From: Collybiopsis luxurians FD-317 M1
Taxonomy: Eukaryota; Basidiomycota; Agaricomycetes; Agaricales; Omphalotaceae
NCBI GenBank assembly: GCA_000827265.1
Contig: KN834771.1
Location: forward strand, 153,650-217,649
Length of the DNA: 64,000 nucleotides
Direction of reading: 5' to 3'
Within the stretch, counting starts at the first letter, position 1, and each line of letters begins with the position of its first letter. A program made the translations under genes and the position numbers. Shown piece after piece: positions 35,895 through 46,733 of the stretch. The notes beneath the pieces were generated by a model. It made no database searches, had not been told where the DNA came from, and saw only the letters and a program-made list of their open reading frames with translations.

Positions 35895-37469
35895 GTGATC
35901 GAGTCAATTTGACTTCAGCTGGCAATTACAGCAACCTAGTAAGAACACATTGTAGAGAAATACAGCTGAGCTCAATTTCAAACCACAGGTAAAGTCAGGC
36001 CGAAAATCGCGGAGGGTTGAGGGAATTTCAGAAAAAGGCAGGAGGCCGGCCCTATCAAGCTGAATGGCTAAGTCATACAGATCGACATTTGATTATAGAT
36101 ATGTATGTAATATCTGAACCTCCATCCTTGCAGAACATATATAACCATTACTGAGCGGTCAGGCCTAGATGGGCAGCATTTACCATTTACCTACGGTTTG
36201 AAAAATCAGACTGGCAAGAACTACAGATTAGTTGACATCATTAATTCGTTATGCGGCGTGTTTACAGTATGCAGATTTGTTTTACCCTAGAGGAGTGATA
36301 TATTTCATAAATTACGGCTATTCTAACTTAACCAAAAAGGCAAATTGGAATAGAGTTGATTTGTTACCATGTCAATCCAGCTTGTAAGTTGTTACAAAAG
36401 GAATCAACGCCGGAGAGTTTTGTAAAGTCGATCGATAGCAGCCACGGAAGGAAACCGGCTCTTATCAAATTGCAATTGCGAAATTAGGCACGTAACTTTC
36501 TTAGCAAGCAATACATGATTGGTTCAACTGTAAGCGCCCGTTGATGCCCGAACTCCACCATCAATCAATCGAACAACAATCAAATCAGTGATAGAGAAGA
36601 GCTTACTGTGCACTGGAGAAAGGACAAACTTGAAGAGCTGTAAATTAAGTTCCTCTCGATGCGCCCACAATGACCTTTGTTTGTTCTTCTGAGTTCAAGA
36701 GAACTACAAGTACCATTCAAGTGACGTTCATTGTGACATCACTCTGAACCACATGATCGGGTTGAATCCCCCTGACACCGATGCAAACAAGGCACAACAA
36801 TTTTGAATTTAGTCTTTCTTTCCGTCCTCGTTTTTGGCACCCCCCACTTTCCATTCCCGCCGTCACCTCAAACTGCTCCTCCCTTTTTTTTTCTACAATC
36901 CGAGCTTTTTAAAGGTATGCATCAATTCTATTGAAGATTCATCTCTTCTTTCTCTTCATTTTCGCCCATTGTGGATCTTGGGCCTGTCCCAGAACAACAA
37001 TCTGCAGAATATGAATCATGTGTGTTGCAACGGCAGCTGCACTAAAGGCTAGCGGCCTGTCAGTTTGTATAAAGTTGCTATACTCTTTCTTTGTTTCTAT
37101 GTAGAACCATTCTGCTCTCCAGCATTATCCATTTCATTTGTAGTACTCTTTTGCCTAATTTTACTCTCTATAACATGCATTGCTTTGTGATCTTGTTCCT
37201 TTTTGTCTGTTCTTTGTTTGTCTTATTGTGTTTAAGATATTTACACTCTATTAATTCTTTCATTGGCCCGGTGTTCTCCTGTCTCAATCATGGAATGTTT
37301 TTATGTATTTCTAACGAACTTCACATTCCATAGTAAGCCAACCAGCCTCTTCTGCACAGGTCTCCTAAACAAGAATTCTTAGTAGCATCCAATAAGTGTA
37401 TGTATTATATCAACAACTGCCGCCCATTGATCATAACTACAGTCTAACCAAAACTATGTTTGTTTTCAG
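35895..37469. other. AT-rich spacer before the AT-hook gene
   Basis: No supportable gene. T-rich segments at 36880-37330 carry short spurious ORFs rich in Phe and Leu. TTTTCAG directly before the ATG at 37470 may be a 3' splice site of a 5'-UTR intron of the next gene. Confidence 0.45.
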
Positions 37470-39832
37470 ATGAGTATTCTTCTAACACCTCGTCCACTGG
37501 AGGATTTTGTTCTCGCTCGCGGTAGGTGACCATTTCACTCAGACTATCCTCACAAAAGCCAACCGGGTGTTGACTGGGTGTATTCATTCAGACCGGGAAC
37601 CTAATCAAATGCCGAGACAAGGTAATCCCGCCATCGATCCACTAGCGCAATTCATTCCGGACTTGCTCCCCACCTCTTCACTATCTTCAAATAAACCTAA
37701 TGCTGCTGCTCTGCATGTATCATCTAAGACTGTGGACCAGTATGAAGAGCTAGCTGAAATTACCAACACTCTAGTTCCGCTAACAGCTCATCCTCCCACT
37801 ACATTAAAATCCCGTGCTATCAAAGCTCAAACGCCTGGATCAACTGGTGGAAGAATAGGGGATATCACGACCTACTTCATTCCACCCAATGTTTCCGATC
37901 ACGCCACCGCGAATATACCTTCACGAGCGTCTCGCTCCAGGACGGGCGTCCATTCACATCCAGGCGTCTCTACTGTTGTGATTGATCTTACGGCAGATGG
38001 CTCAATCACAAGTGGTGAAACCGGAGTGAAGTGCCCGCGAGGGAGACCCCCAAAGTTGTCAGACGCCAACGCAGTGCCTGAGATTCGTCGACCGAGAGGA
38101 AGACCAAAGAATGTCTCACATGGCGAACCTCAACAACCTCAGATCAAGCGTCCTGTCGGTCGACCACGAAAGTACCCAATCGACGAATCTATAGTCGATG
38201 GTCCCATAGAGCAACCGGACAAATTCGCTTACGTGGAGATACCTTTCATCAATCATTCACAAGAGAAGCCGCAAAACTCAGCGAGCACTGACATAGCGTC
38301 AACTGGTATTTCCTCCCAACGCAAGGCTTTGAACAACAATGTCATACACCAGACGAACAGTACCGGCCCACGTTCGAACGCAAACGGCCCTTCCCTCACA
38401 CCAGCTAGGCGGCCTCCCGTACAAAACGAAGTTGGTGATCTCGCTGCAGCCCTCACCTCTGCTTTTTCTCAGAATGCCGCGAATGTTGCTCCACAGGGGC
38501 AGAACCTTGTCAGTGCTCTCTCCTCTGCATTCGCCAACAATACCGTTGCGGAGATTCCTTACATTGACGAGGACGAATCAGACGAACCGTCGTCGGTGTC
38601 GGATTCAGGATCCGAGGTGGCTCCTGAGCCTGGGCCCTCAGAACGCCCCCGCAGGCGCAGACACCGACAAGTAATCACACCCGTCACTCAAATCCCTTCC
38701 CCTGTTAAACGACTCCGCCCTCAACGAGCCCCCAAAGACGTATATGCTGCTCTTAGTGAACAAACCTTGCACAAGCAACTAGATACCGAATCCTCCTCTC
38801 TCCAACTTCCTTTTGGCGTTTCAATCGCCCCCGAAAATGAGAGCGAGTACATGGATCCTGATGATGGTGTCTTGTTGGACTATGACTCGAGTGAGGAAGT
38901 TGAGGAGGAACGGAAGAAGAAGAGGAAACTCGAGACGGCCCTTGCGCCGAAGATCTTGGGTAACAATCTTCGGTTCCTTCAGGTGCAGCGAAGACGCTCC
39001 AGTCATACGAAACGCCCCGCGAGCAGTGTTCTCCGGTGCGGTATTCCGGCAGTGAGTCGTTCCGCGACGGCGTACACGCAGCGAGTCGAGAAATATTGTG
39101 GAGAGCCCGCTCTGGATTATATTTGGTGTGGTCGGCAAGCCTGGTCTTCCAATTGGAAACCCAAACAGGCAAGTGATTTGTTTGCTTTTCATAGACATTG
39201 GAAGTTAATTCGTTTCCCTGTTAGTATCAAATTTCAGCCGAAGAATTCTATTCTTCGAGCGCTCCGCCCTCTGGCAGCTATGAAAGCCAGATGGAGGAAG
39301 ACGAAGAAGTTGAGGAATCTCAGGAGGGAATCCTAAACGGTGTCATTTCCCCACATCTCACAAAACGTTCCCATCCGGAAGGCATTGCCGCTCCTCAAAA
39401 GAAAGTCCGATTTGTCGAGGACGTTCAGTTGCATACCTCTCCCACCGCAGCTGGCTCCCATCACATACAGTTTAACGCAGTTCGCTGCGGAGACCTCTTG
39501 CAAAAGCTTGTCAAAGGCAAGGTTCAGATGGCTGAACAGGTGAGTAACCCATGTTCCTTCATTGTGTCTGTTAGTAAAAGATGTGCTTTCAGGAACTTCA
39601 AGAAGTGCTTCTTTTCTTTGGAAACCCTTCATTCGAGCGGATTATCAGGGAATCCCGGAACGGAGATAGGTTCGTCGCAGACAGTCAACAGCATGCTCAC
39701 GATTCGATTCGGATATCACTTCAATATATCGCACGATCTGCTGCTGGTGCATTGGCTATACCAGAGAAGTATGAAGGCACATTGAAATGGGAGGTCAGAA
39801 AATTGCTGACAGTGCGAAGGGAACTTGAATGA
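37470..39832 (+). CDS. AT-hook protein with SUMO-binding-like motif, 727 aa (intact copy)
   Basis: Four exons: 37470-37521, 37592-39168, 39225-39539, 39593-39832 (2,184 nt, in frame). Intron 2 starts GCAAGT, a GC-AG intron; the broken paralogue at about 53230 has GTATGT there. Three AT-hooks (RGRPPK about residue 167, PRGRPKN about 187, VGRPRKY about 206) should bind the minor groove of AT-rich DNA. VVIDLT near residue 145 looks like a SUMO-interaction motif. Then come an acidic DEDESDEPSS region, a basic PRRRRHR nuclear signal, an acidic DYDSSEEVEEE followed by KKKRKLE, a YIWCGRQAWSSNW patch, and a helical C-terminus (ELQEVLLFFGNPSFERII). No catalytic domain is recognised. A nuclear chromatin role is inferred. 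It is convergent with an AP-3 mu pseudogene, and the pair is duplicated. Confidence 0.8.
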
Positions 39833-40139
39833 TGGAACTGTGACCACATAATGACTACAATTGTCAAAGTTGTATTGCTCGCACAGATTTTTTTAGATAG
39901 TATCGATTGATAACTACAATGATGACGGATGTTCTTATAGTTTTGCTCCTCCTCCATTATATTGCCACCTCCACTCAACATTACCCGAAGATCAGCCTCT
40001 GACACCTTTACGGGGTTGATAATTTTCTTTTTGCGTTCGTCACTTTGAGTCGATCTACTTTCAGTGCTGAGCATGTATGAGATATGAATTGTATGCGAGG
40101 GGCATGAGACACGACTTCTGAGATCACACTGTCAGGATG

Positions 40140-41409
40140 GCGAGTGCTGTATCATATAAACATCATAAAGAACTATCTAGGCGGCGACCAGCTACTTGAC
40201 GGGGGCACGATCGGGATTTCCCATTGTAACACCTACAAAGGAATTAGCTTGTACAAGCATAATAAGGTAAAGATACCCGCACCATCCCTTGAGTACCAAA
40301 AGACCATGAAGAACCACTCGATGTCCCAGACGTATCAAGGTTTCTACTTCGACCAGCATTGATAAATCCTCTACCTGTACCGTGAGATACGCTACACCGT
40401 ATCCCACCCACACCTTGCCTCAAGTACATCTCTGCAGTGACTCTCGCCAGCGCATGCGTCGAAGGAGCCGCCTGAGCCTTCCAGCTTGACATTGACCTGA
40501 ATTGTGAAAGGGAGGGCTACATTGCTTCTGGCTCCCGCCTGCACTTGCGACTGCGACGGAACAGCACTTGAAGAGTACCTGTAGTCCATGAGTGTGAACC
40601 GACCATCTGGTGGGAGGAAGGATAGAATTTTATTGCGATTCCAGCTGGTAGACTGAAATGAATGATGAAACATATGCAGCAGGATACTTGATTGACGTAT
40701 CGAGTGCAGGGATGCAGAGCACAATCTGGTAAAACGCGAGGTTCGCTGATATTGAGCAATCGGGCGTTCCTGACGACCAAAATAGAGGTGGGAAGAAAGT
40801 AACGAGGGGTATGATTCGCACCTGAAAACTCTGCATTGGCTTCAATCCTCCCTCGGACAGTACTAAATAGGATAGCGCCATTCCTAGCGAAAAATAAGAC
40901 TTGGTAATGTCGGTGAACTTGACGAGAAAAGTTCCCACCTGTTTACAATTACTTGGTCCTCGACCACCTGGCTTTCGCCAAGGTAATAGGAGGAAAATGA
41001 GCCCGCTGCGACTCTTGCACCAAGCCAGAGTTACTGGTGGAGTTGAAATTTGTCCCAATGACGCTGAGTAGCTTGTTCAGCAAGGAAGGCGGAATCATAA
41101 TGTCGCAGAGGGCATGATAATAGGCTGTTAGAGGGTGGCCTCCAGCATCGAGCTCCTCGAGGAGCTAACCCGCGTGGAAATTAGCAGAATAGAATGGAAA
41201 ACGCCAAGGCTACGCACTTGAAAAATGACGTCCAAGTAATCTTTGATGGTAGCAGCAGACAGTGTTCCAAGGTATTCGCGTAATATATAGATGAAAATTT
41301 GTAAGAAAACCAATGCTAGATGGCCCTCTATCGAGCAATGAACAGAGTGTTCTTGGTGTAAAGTATGTTCGATGCTCACCATTGCCGCCCACAGGACACA
41401 GAAATCTCA
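40140..41409 (-). pseudogene. AP-3 complex mu-subunit copy A, degenerate
   Basis: Minus strand. Pieces of the mu-homology domain are legible: ILREYLGTLSAATIKDYLD, IMIPPSLLNKLLSVIGTNF, LPDCALHP, ILSFLPPDGRFTLMDYRYSS and QVNVKLEGSGGSFD; FRFLCPVGG from the longin end lies at 41390-41410. Frames are broken between them and stops are frequent. AP-3 mu normally recognises YxxPhi cargo for transport to the vacuole. The N-terminal part is interrupted at 41410 by a MITE. No intact AP-3 mu gene is present in the window. Confidence 0.75.
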
Positions 41410-42259
41410 TACAGTGCTTTGCGTAATTCTGCGGCCCTTCGGAATCCGCGCCATTGTTGATTTATATTTGTGTAATGATACCCCGGCAAAAGCCGCGGCA
41501 CCTCTTCCTCAACATTTCCCTCTGTAACTGCTATAATTTCTGGGAACCAGCCTTTATATTCTTGCGAACCTGCAGTAAAGACCCATATTTGCCATATTTT
41601 TCCTGGTTTGTACCCATACTGGTGAGATGCGCAAGGTTTGACAGATGACCGAGTACCCCGATCACCGTATCAAGGTGCCGCGCCGTGCCATAGTTCCTCG
41701 ACTCTTACCATATTTACTTGTCCCTCCAGCCTCCTATACACTGGGCCAATATCACCTTGCTTGCAAGGTCTATTCCACACCTGTAAATTACATTTTGATG
41801 AGATCATTTCTCACATATTCAAATGTGTTTTTGGCTCAAAAGCAAATAGACACCCAGCATGATATTTTGGCACTTAATATTAACCAGACCGTCTTTGCCT
41901 CCTTCTTCATTGTCATAGACATCCGCTTAACTCTTCTTCTTTTTTCTTCATATGTGCCAAGAAAGTGAGGACCAAAAGGACCGACGAGCGAAACCGAGGC
42001 TATTGTACAGGAATCATGAATAATCTGCCGCTTGGTGCTCATCAATGAAACCATCTCCAGTGCGCAAGCAAGGTTTTGCTCACGTGAGTGGAGCCTTTAT
42101 TATAAACCAATATCCTGATTAGCTGGTGTCCATAAAGCTGCGAATATGACATACAGATATGCTCAGTACACTAGTGCTCTGTAGGCGCGCAGATCACATA
42201 AATACAAATAAACAACAGTATAGATTCCGGAGGGCCGCAGAATTACGCAAAGGACTGTA
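41410..42259 (-). mobile_element. Family A MITE, copy 2, inverted, with nested insertion
   Basis: Same terminal inverted repeats and interior as 33957-34440 but in opposite orientation, inserted at a TA in the AP-3 mu relic. It is 850 bp because about 360 bp of another element (41753-42112) sits inside it: the interior reads as in copy 1 up to GGGCCAATAT, breaks, and resumes at CCTGATTAGCTGGTGTCC. The right end finishes at GGACTGTA. Confidence 0.75.
41753..42112 (+). mobile_element. Family B element, copy 1 (nested)
   Basis: Begins CACCTTGCTTGCAAGGTCTA and ends near GCAAGCAAGGTTTTGCTCAC plus an AT-rich tail; the start and end carry inverted CACCTTGCTTGC / GCAAGCAAGG motifs. CCAATAT occurs on both sides, a possible target duplication. 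No coding capacity. A second copy with similar ends is at 43574-43945. Confidence 0.55.
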
Positions 42260-42597
42260 CCAGAAGCTGAACAGACACGTGCTGGTATCAAAGCGGGTCC
42301 AGCAATGATGCATTATGATGCGTACCTCGAGTCCTTGGGAAATTGTCGCACCGAGGCTGAAGTTCATTAAATTACTATACAGTTGTTTGCATAAAGTTTT
42401 GCAGTTCTGAATTTTTCGTCGTGTTTATTTGTATTTGAGATTTTAATATGGTTTCTATATAATCCAAGAGCCGGAAACAGAGCTGATGCCTAGGTAAAGA
42501 ACAAAACCGCTGCTTTCGATAGTGATTGACCCACAGGTAGCGTAGTCGGATGGTGGCTTTGTATGGTTTGGTGTTGAATTTGGTAGCTTCCCTTCCT

Positions 42598-42738
42598 GGA
42601 GCATCCAATGTAATGAACACTAAGCTAAAAACATATAAATTACAAAATTTAGATCAATTCAAAATTGCCTGTCTTGGATCAGGCACAAAATCACCACCGC
42701 AGAAACTCTGCATTCCATTCCATTCCATGCACTCGTAA
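42598..42738 (+). repeat. Dispersed repeat family C, copy 2
   Basis: Near-identical to 33552-33687 in the same orientation, with one extra ATTCC unit near the terminus (CATTCCATTCCATGCACTC, then GTAA). The region before it (42260-42597) holds nothing I can name. Confidence 0.65.
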
Positions 42739-43440
42739 TTTTGATAAGCATACTACTCGTCATCTTGCGCCCCTTGAGTGATGGGGTTGTAGGAGCTGGC
42801 CTAAATGGTGCTATTTGTCAACTGCTATTTCCAGGAATAAAAGCCTTAGCTTACCTTTCGTGACTTATTCATGTATTATAGGGATGTGAATGTGTTAAAG
42901 CTAAGTCTTAAGTAAGTACACGAATACTATAGGTAACAGATGATTAGAATATATATGTATGAGATAGAAAGGAAATAGACACGCACCCTCAGAACGACAG
43001 ATAAGTTCTGAGGGGCAGGGAAAACTTAAGCTTGCTTTATAGAAGGTCAGATAGGGGAAAACTGTTTGGAGAAATATGAAAAAGGTAGCAGTAAAGATAA
43101 CCCATCCTTCGATACCTGCACAGAGGCAAAGGTAAGAAACCATTGCCGTTGCGGAGAACGAAACCACAAGACACCATGCGCTCACATGATACATACACGT
43201 CCTACGTGCGGTCATATGCCCTCGATCCAACAGAATGGGCAAGAGCCAATGAGTTGGACAAATACTTCCGAAGGATCACGCATAGCTCTCTCTAAGGTCC
43301 GCAGCTGTGTCATTTCAATCTCTTGCTCAAGCTGTTTGATCTGAGACACATTTTTGTTACCCTCCTCATCTAATTATCCTCCTGGAGGACCTCTAGAGTC
43401 TTGGTGTTTTCGCACATTGAAAGAAAGGTGTTTGCAGCAT
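42739..43440. other. Spacer with possible coding remnant
   Basis: No intact gene. A plus-strand frame around 43190-43290 (YALDPTEWARANELDKYF) resembles in wording the stretch at about 46745-46830 outside the foldback element, so a small conserved segment has been duplicated; the parent protein is not recognised. Confidence 0.35.
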
Positions 43441-43534
43441 TTACGAGTGCATGGAATGTAATGGAATGCGGAGTTTTTGTGGTGAATTCTGTGCCTGATC
43501 CTTGACAGGCAATTTTATATTAATGGTGTAATAC
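43441..43534 (-). repeat. Dispersed repeat family C, copy 3 (inverted, partial)
   Basis: Begins TTACGAGTGCATGGAATGTA and continues for about 90 bp as the reverse complement of copies 1 and 2 (GAATTCTGTGCCTGATCCTT, then ACAGGCAATTTTA), then diverges. Confidence 0.6.
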
Positions 43535-43573
43535 TGATGACACAAAGTAATGTATTAAAGCTGTCATCATAAT

Positions 43574-43945
43574 CACCTTGCTTGCAAGGTCTATTGCACT
43601 CCACTTTGCTCGCAGAAACTGCACGGATCAAATCGGTCCGAAGGTCACGCTTCATCACCATCGACAAACTAGGTAGCTACTAACTGGGGATGGCGTCGCT
43701 CTCGGAAGGTATTCATCAGGAGATTTTGTAGCTACAACACAGTCTGCATCAACACCAGTTGACACATTGCTTATATGCATGGACGAAAGGAAACTGAGCA
43801 AAGTTTGATAGATTCAATATTCAATGGTTACTTGTCTTAGCCGTAATGTTTAATTTCCATTTTCACTTCCTCACCCTAACGATGGAGATACCTTCATCAG
43901 CAAGCAAGGTGCTTGACCATGCAAGTGGTCCTTTCATAAATTACA
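43574..43945 (+). mobile_element. Family B element, copy 2
   Basis: Starts CACCTTGCTTGCAAGGTCTA and ends AGCAAGCAAGGTGCTTGACC plus a short AT-rich tail. The ends match the nested element at 41753-42112; the interior differs. Non-coding. Confidence 0.5.
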
Positions 43946-44134
43946 ATCCATTTCGAGTCTAGACTAAGCTGGGAGGCAGCAGCGTTTGAGTCACCAGACT
44001 CTACTCATCGGCACCACCGGGCAGGGCATGAGTAACTGCCATGTGGCAGCATTGACCCACTACCAACGGCAGGGTGTCAAGTGCAAGTGTAGAGTAAAGA
44101 AGGAAAATGATGTACCGAACGAGGGATGAACCTC

Positions 44135-44710
44135 GATAACTTTTTATTGATATCCTTGAGCGCCTCTAAGCTTAATATACGCGGCAACGTACTGCCCTCG
44201 CAAGTCCGAAGGGCCACGCTTGATCGATTCTTCGTATGACTTGACGCTCGATTGAGATTGGGTTTCAGAAGTATAAGAGCTAAAGCCATAGCTGCAGGTG
44301 CCGCCGTTGACAAAACCGATGAAGCTACTGGGTTTGCGAGTATTTTGGCCGGAACCTGAAGTGAGAAAGCATGTCTCGCTGCAGCTTTGGATGATTGGAT
44401 CGGTGAAGCGGTAGATTCGTCAGCGGCTCTCCCTCCCTTCTTCGCGGCGTCGTCCTTGCGTGCAGCGTCATGAGACCTGATGGTGACCTTTTTTTTCATC
44501 ACAGGTTTCTCTTTCACAGCCGCCTTTTCAGCTTTGAGTGCTTCGAGAAGTGGGGTGGTCTTTGGCTGGGGTACCGGCTGGATAGATACGACTGGAAGCG
44601 AAAGATGGAGAGCAATATGATTGGATACGCACTAGGGGCTTCGATAGACATTGTTTCGGGATTCTAAGCTGCCGACCATGATTCGTTGAGGGAGATGTAA
44701 CTTCACTCCA
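44135..44710 (-). pseudogene. Decayed UPF3 fragment (relic 2) joined to an unknown C-terminus
   Basis: From 44710 down to about 44280 the minus strand matches UPF3 (EKPVMKKKVTIRSHDAARKD, SKAAARHA, VPAKILANPVASS) including the ALKAEK-type exon start, with deletions and frame breaks. Below 44280 a different open frame follows, ending SYEESIKRGPSDLRGQYVAA and a stop near 44147; it is coherent coding sequence from a gene I do not recognise. So the relic is chimeric. Confidence 0.6.
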
Positions 44711-45149
44711 GGCAAGGTCAGGGTAAGGCTGTTGTTTTCTTTCTAATTTCACAACTCGAATGAAGCCCAAAAACCACCGGGATTTTCAAAATTAGTTCCC
44801 ACAGGGTCTATGTTTGGTTTCTAATTGTCTTTTTGTCTTGGAGATCCGAGCCTATTGTTCAGGCTCATTAAAAAATCAACTGTTATATTTTGTGCGTAAG
44901 TATCAATCAAGAGAATCATCTGATAGATAGATACACAACGAGGTCCCACATGGGAACAGCTCATAACATGAGGCACAACAGTTGGTCACGGAGGGTTTGG
45001 GCAGTTAATCATTTGCAATTCATTTGTACTCGAACTCTGTTGACTTCTCCTGGATTCATGCTATTTTACAAATACAGTTGTGGGTATTTACAATAAAGAG
45101 GGTGATCTACACATAGTTACTTGCACAGAAACTAAATCATACACCTACA
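44711..45149. other. AT-rich spacer, nothing seen
   Basis: No gene or repeat terminus is supported. The last three bases (ACA, 45147-45149) are the left target-site duplication of the next element. Confidence 0.4.
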
Positions 45150-46730
45150 CACTGCGGGGAATTCATGATTACGGGTGGGGGAGCATGTTAAGGTAATCCA
45201 GAGGCTGAGAAAAAAAAGCTCTCAATCACTGCCCCGCAATAATTTAATATAGATTTACAATATTTTTAATTAGACAAATATGGGGTAATGCAAGTGTAAT
45301 TTATTACAGCCTTGACCAAAGTTTGGTGCCATTAGGCTTGAAATAATGCCACTGGCAAGTCAGAATTGCCCCATCAAGAATTGTAAAACTAATATTCAAT
45401 TATTTATTGGGCTACTGTATGAACATTATGTAGCCTATTCTCACTGGGATTTTTTAGAGTATTTGCTTTGCAATGGGTAAGGTATCATTTAAAATATTGG
45501 CTCACTGGCCTGCCTGTGTATTTTTAAAATTTTGTCCATCAAACTCCGGCGCAAAAATATGCAGAATTTATTAAATAATCTCGCCGAGATTATTTATCGG
45601 CGACGTCGAGACTTCGGCATGTAATGACATCAAAGATATCGAGATGCCGAGACGGCTTGACCTCCCCGATATCGAGATGTCGAGAGGTGTAATATCGCTG
45701 ACATCGAGACATCGAGACGTGTAATATCGCTGACGTCGAGACATCGAGATGTGTGACATCGCTGATGTNNNNNNNNNNNNNNNNNNNNNNNNNNNNNNNN
45801 NNNNNNNNNNNNNNNNNNNNNNNNNNNNNNNNNNNNNNNNNNNNNNNNNNNNNNNNNNNNNNNNNNNNNNNNNNNNNNNNNNNNNNNNNNNNNNNNNNNN
45901 NNNNNNNNNNNNNNNNNNNNNNNNNNNNNNNNNNNNNNNNNNNNNNNNNNNNNNNNNNNNNNNNNNNNNNNNNNNNNNNNNNNNNNNNNNNNNNNNNNNN
46001 NNNNNNNNNNNNNNNNNNNNNNNNNNNNNNNNNNNNNNNNNNNNNNNNNNNNNNNNNNNNNNNNNNNNNNNNNNNNNNNNNNNNNNNNNNNNNNNNNNNN
46101 NNNNNNNNNNNNNNNNNNNNNNNNNNNNNNNNNNNNNNNNNNNNNNNNNNNNNACGTCCGTCTCGACATCTCGATATCAGGGAGGCCAAGCCGTCTTGGC
46201 ATCTCGAGTATCGGGGAGGTCAAGCCGTCTCGGCATCTCGATATCTTTGATGTCATTACATGCCGAAGTCTCGACGTCGCCGATAAATAATCTCGGCGAG
46301 ATTATTTAATAAATTCTGCATATTTTTGCGCCGGAGTTTGATGGACAAAATTTTAAAAATACACAGGCAGGCCAGTGAGCCAATATTTTAAATGATACCT
46401 TACCCATTGCAAAGCAAATACTCTAAAAAATCCCAGTGAGAATAGGCTACATAATGTTCATACAGTAGCCCAATAAATAATTGAATATTAGTTTTACAAT
46501 TCTTGATGGGGCAATTCTGACTTGCCAGTGGCATTATTTCAAGCCTAATGGCACCAAACTTTGGTCAAGGCTATAGTAAATTACACTTGCATTACCCCAT
46601 ATTTGTCTAATTAAAAATATTGTAAATCTATATTAAATTGTTGTGGGGCAGTGATTGAGAGCTTTTTTTTCTCAGCCTCTGGATTACCTTAACATGCTCC
46701 CCCACCCGTAATCATGAATTCCCCGCAGTG
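45150..46730. mobile_element. CACTG-ended foldback transposon with assembly gap
   Basis: Left arm 45150-45768 and right arm 46154-46730 are near-perfect inverted repeats, from CACTGCGGGGAATTCATGAT inwards. ACA flanks both ends (45147-45149 and 46731-46733), a 3-bp target duplication; CACTG termini plus a 3-bp duplication fit the CACTA/CMC superfamily. Inner arms hold a roughly 32-bp minisatellite rich in ATCGAGA and ATATCGCTGA. The middle is 385 Ns. No transposase frame is visible, so it is a non-autonomous long-TIR or foldback element, or the transposase is in the gap. Confidence 0.8.
45769..46153. other. Assembly gap (385 N)
   Basis: Run of N at the centre of the palindrome, where a hairpin and minisatellite would block assembly. 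Any protein drawn across it is an artefact. Confidence 0.99.
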
Positions 46731-46733
46731 ACA

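Noticed and set aside
45590..46309. Four long ORFs across the N run
   Set aside because: They exist only because Ns contain no stop codons.
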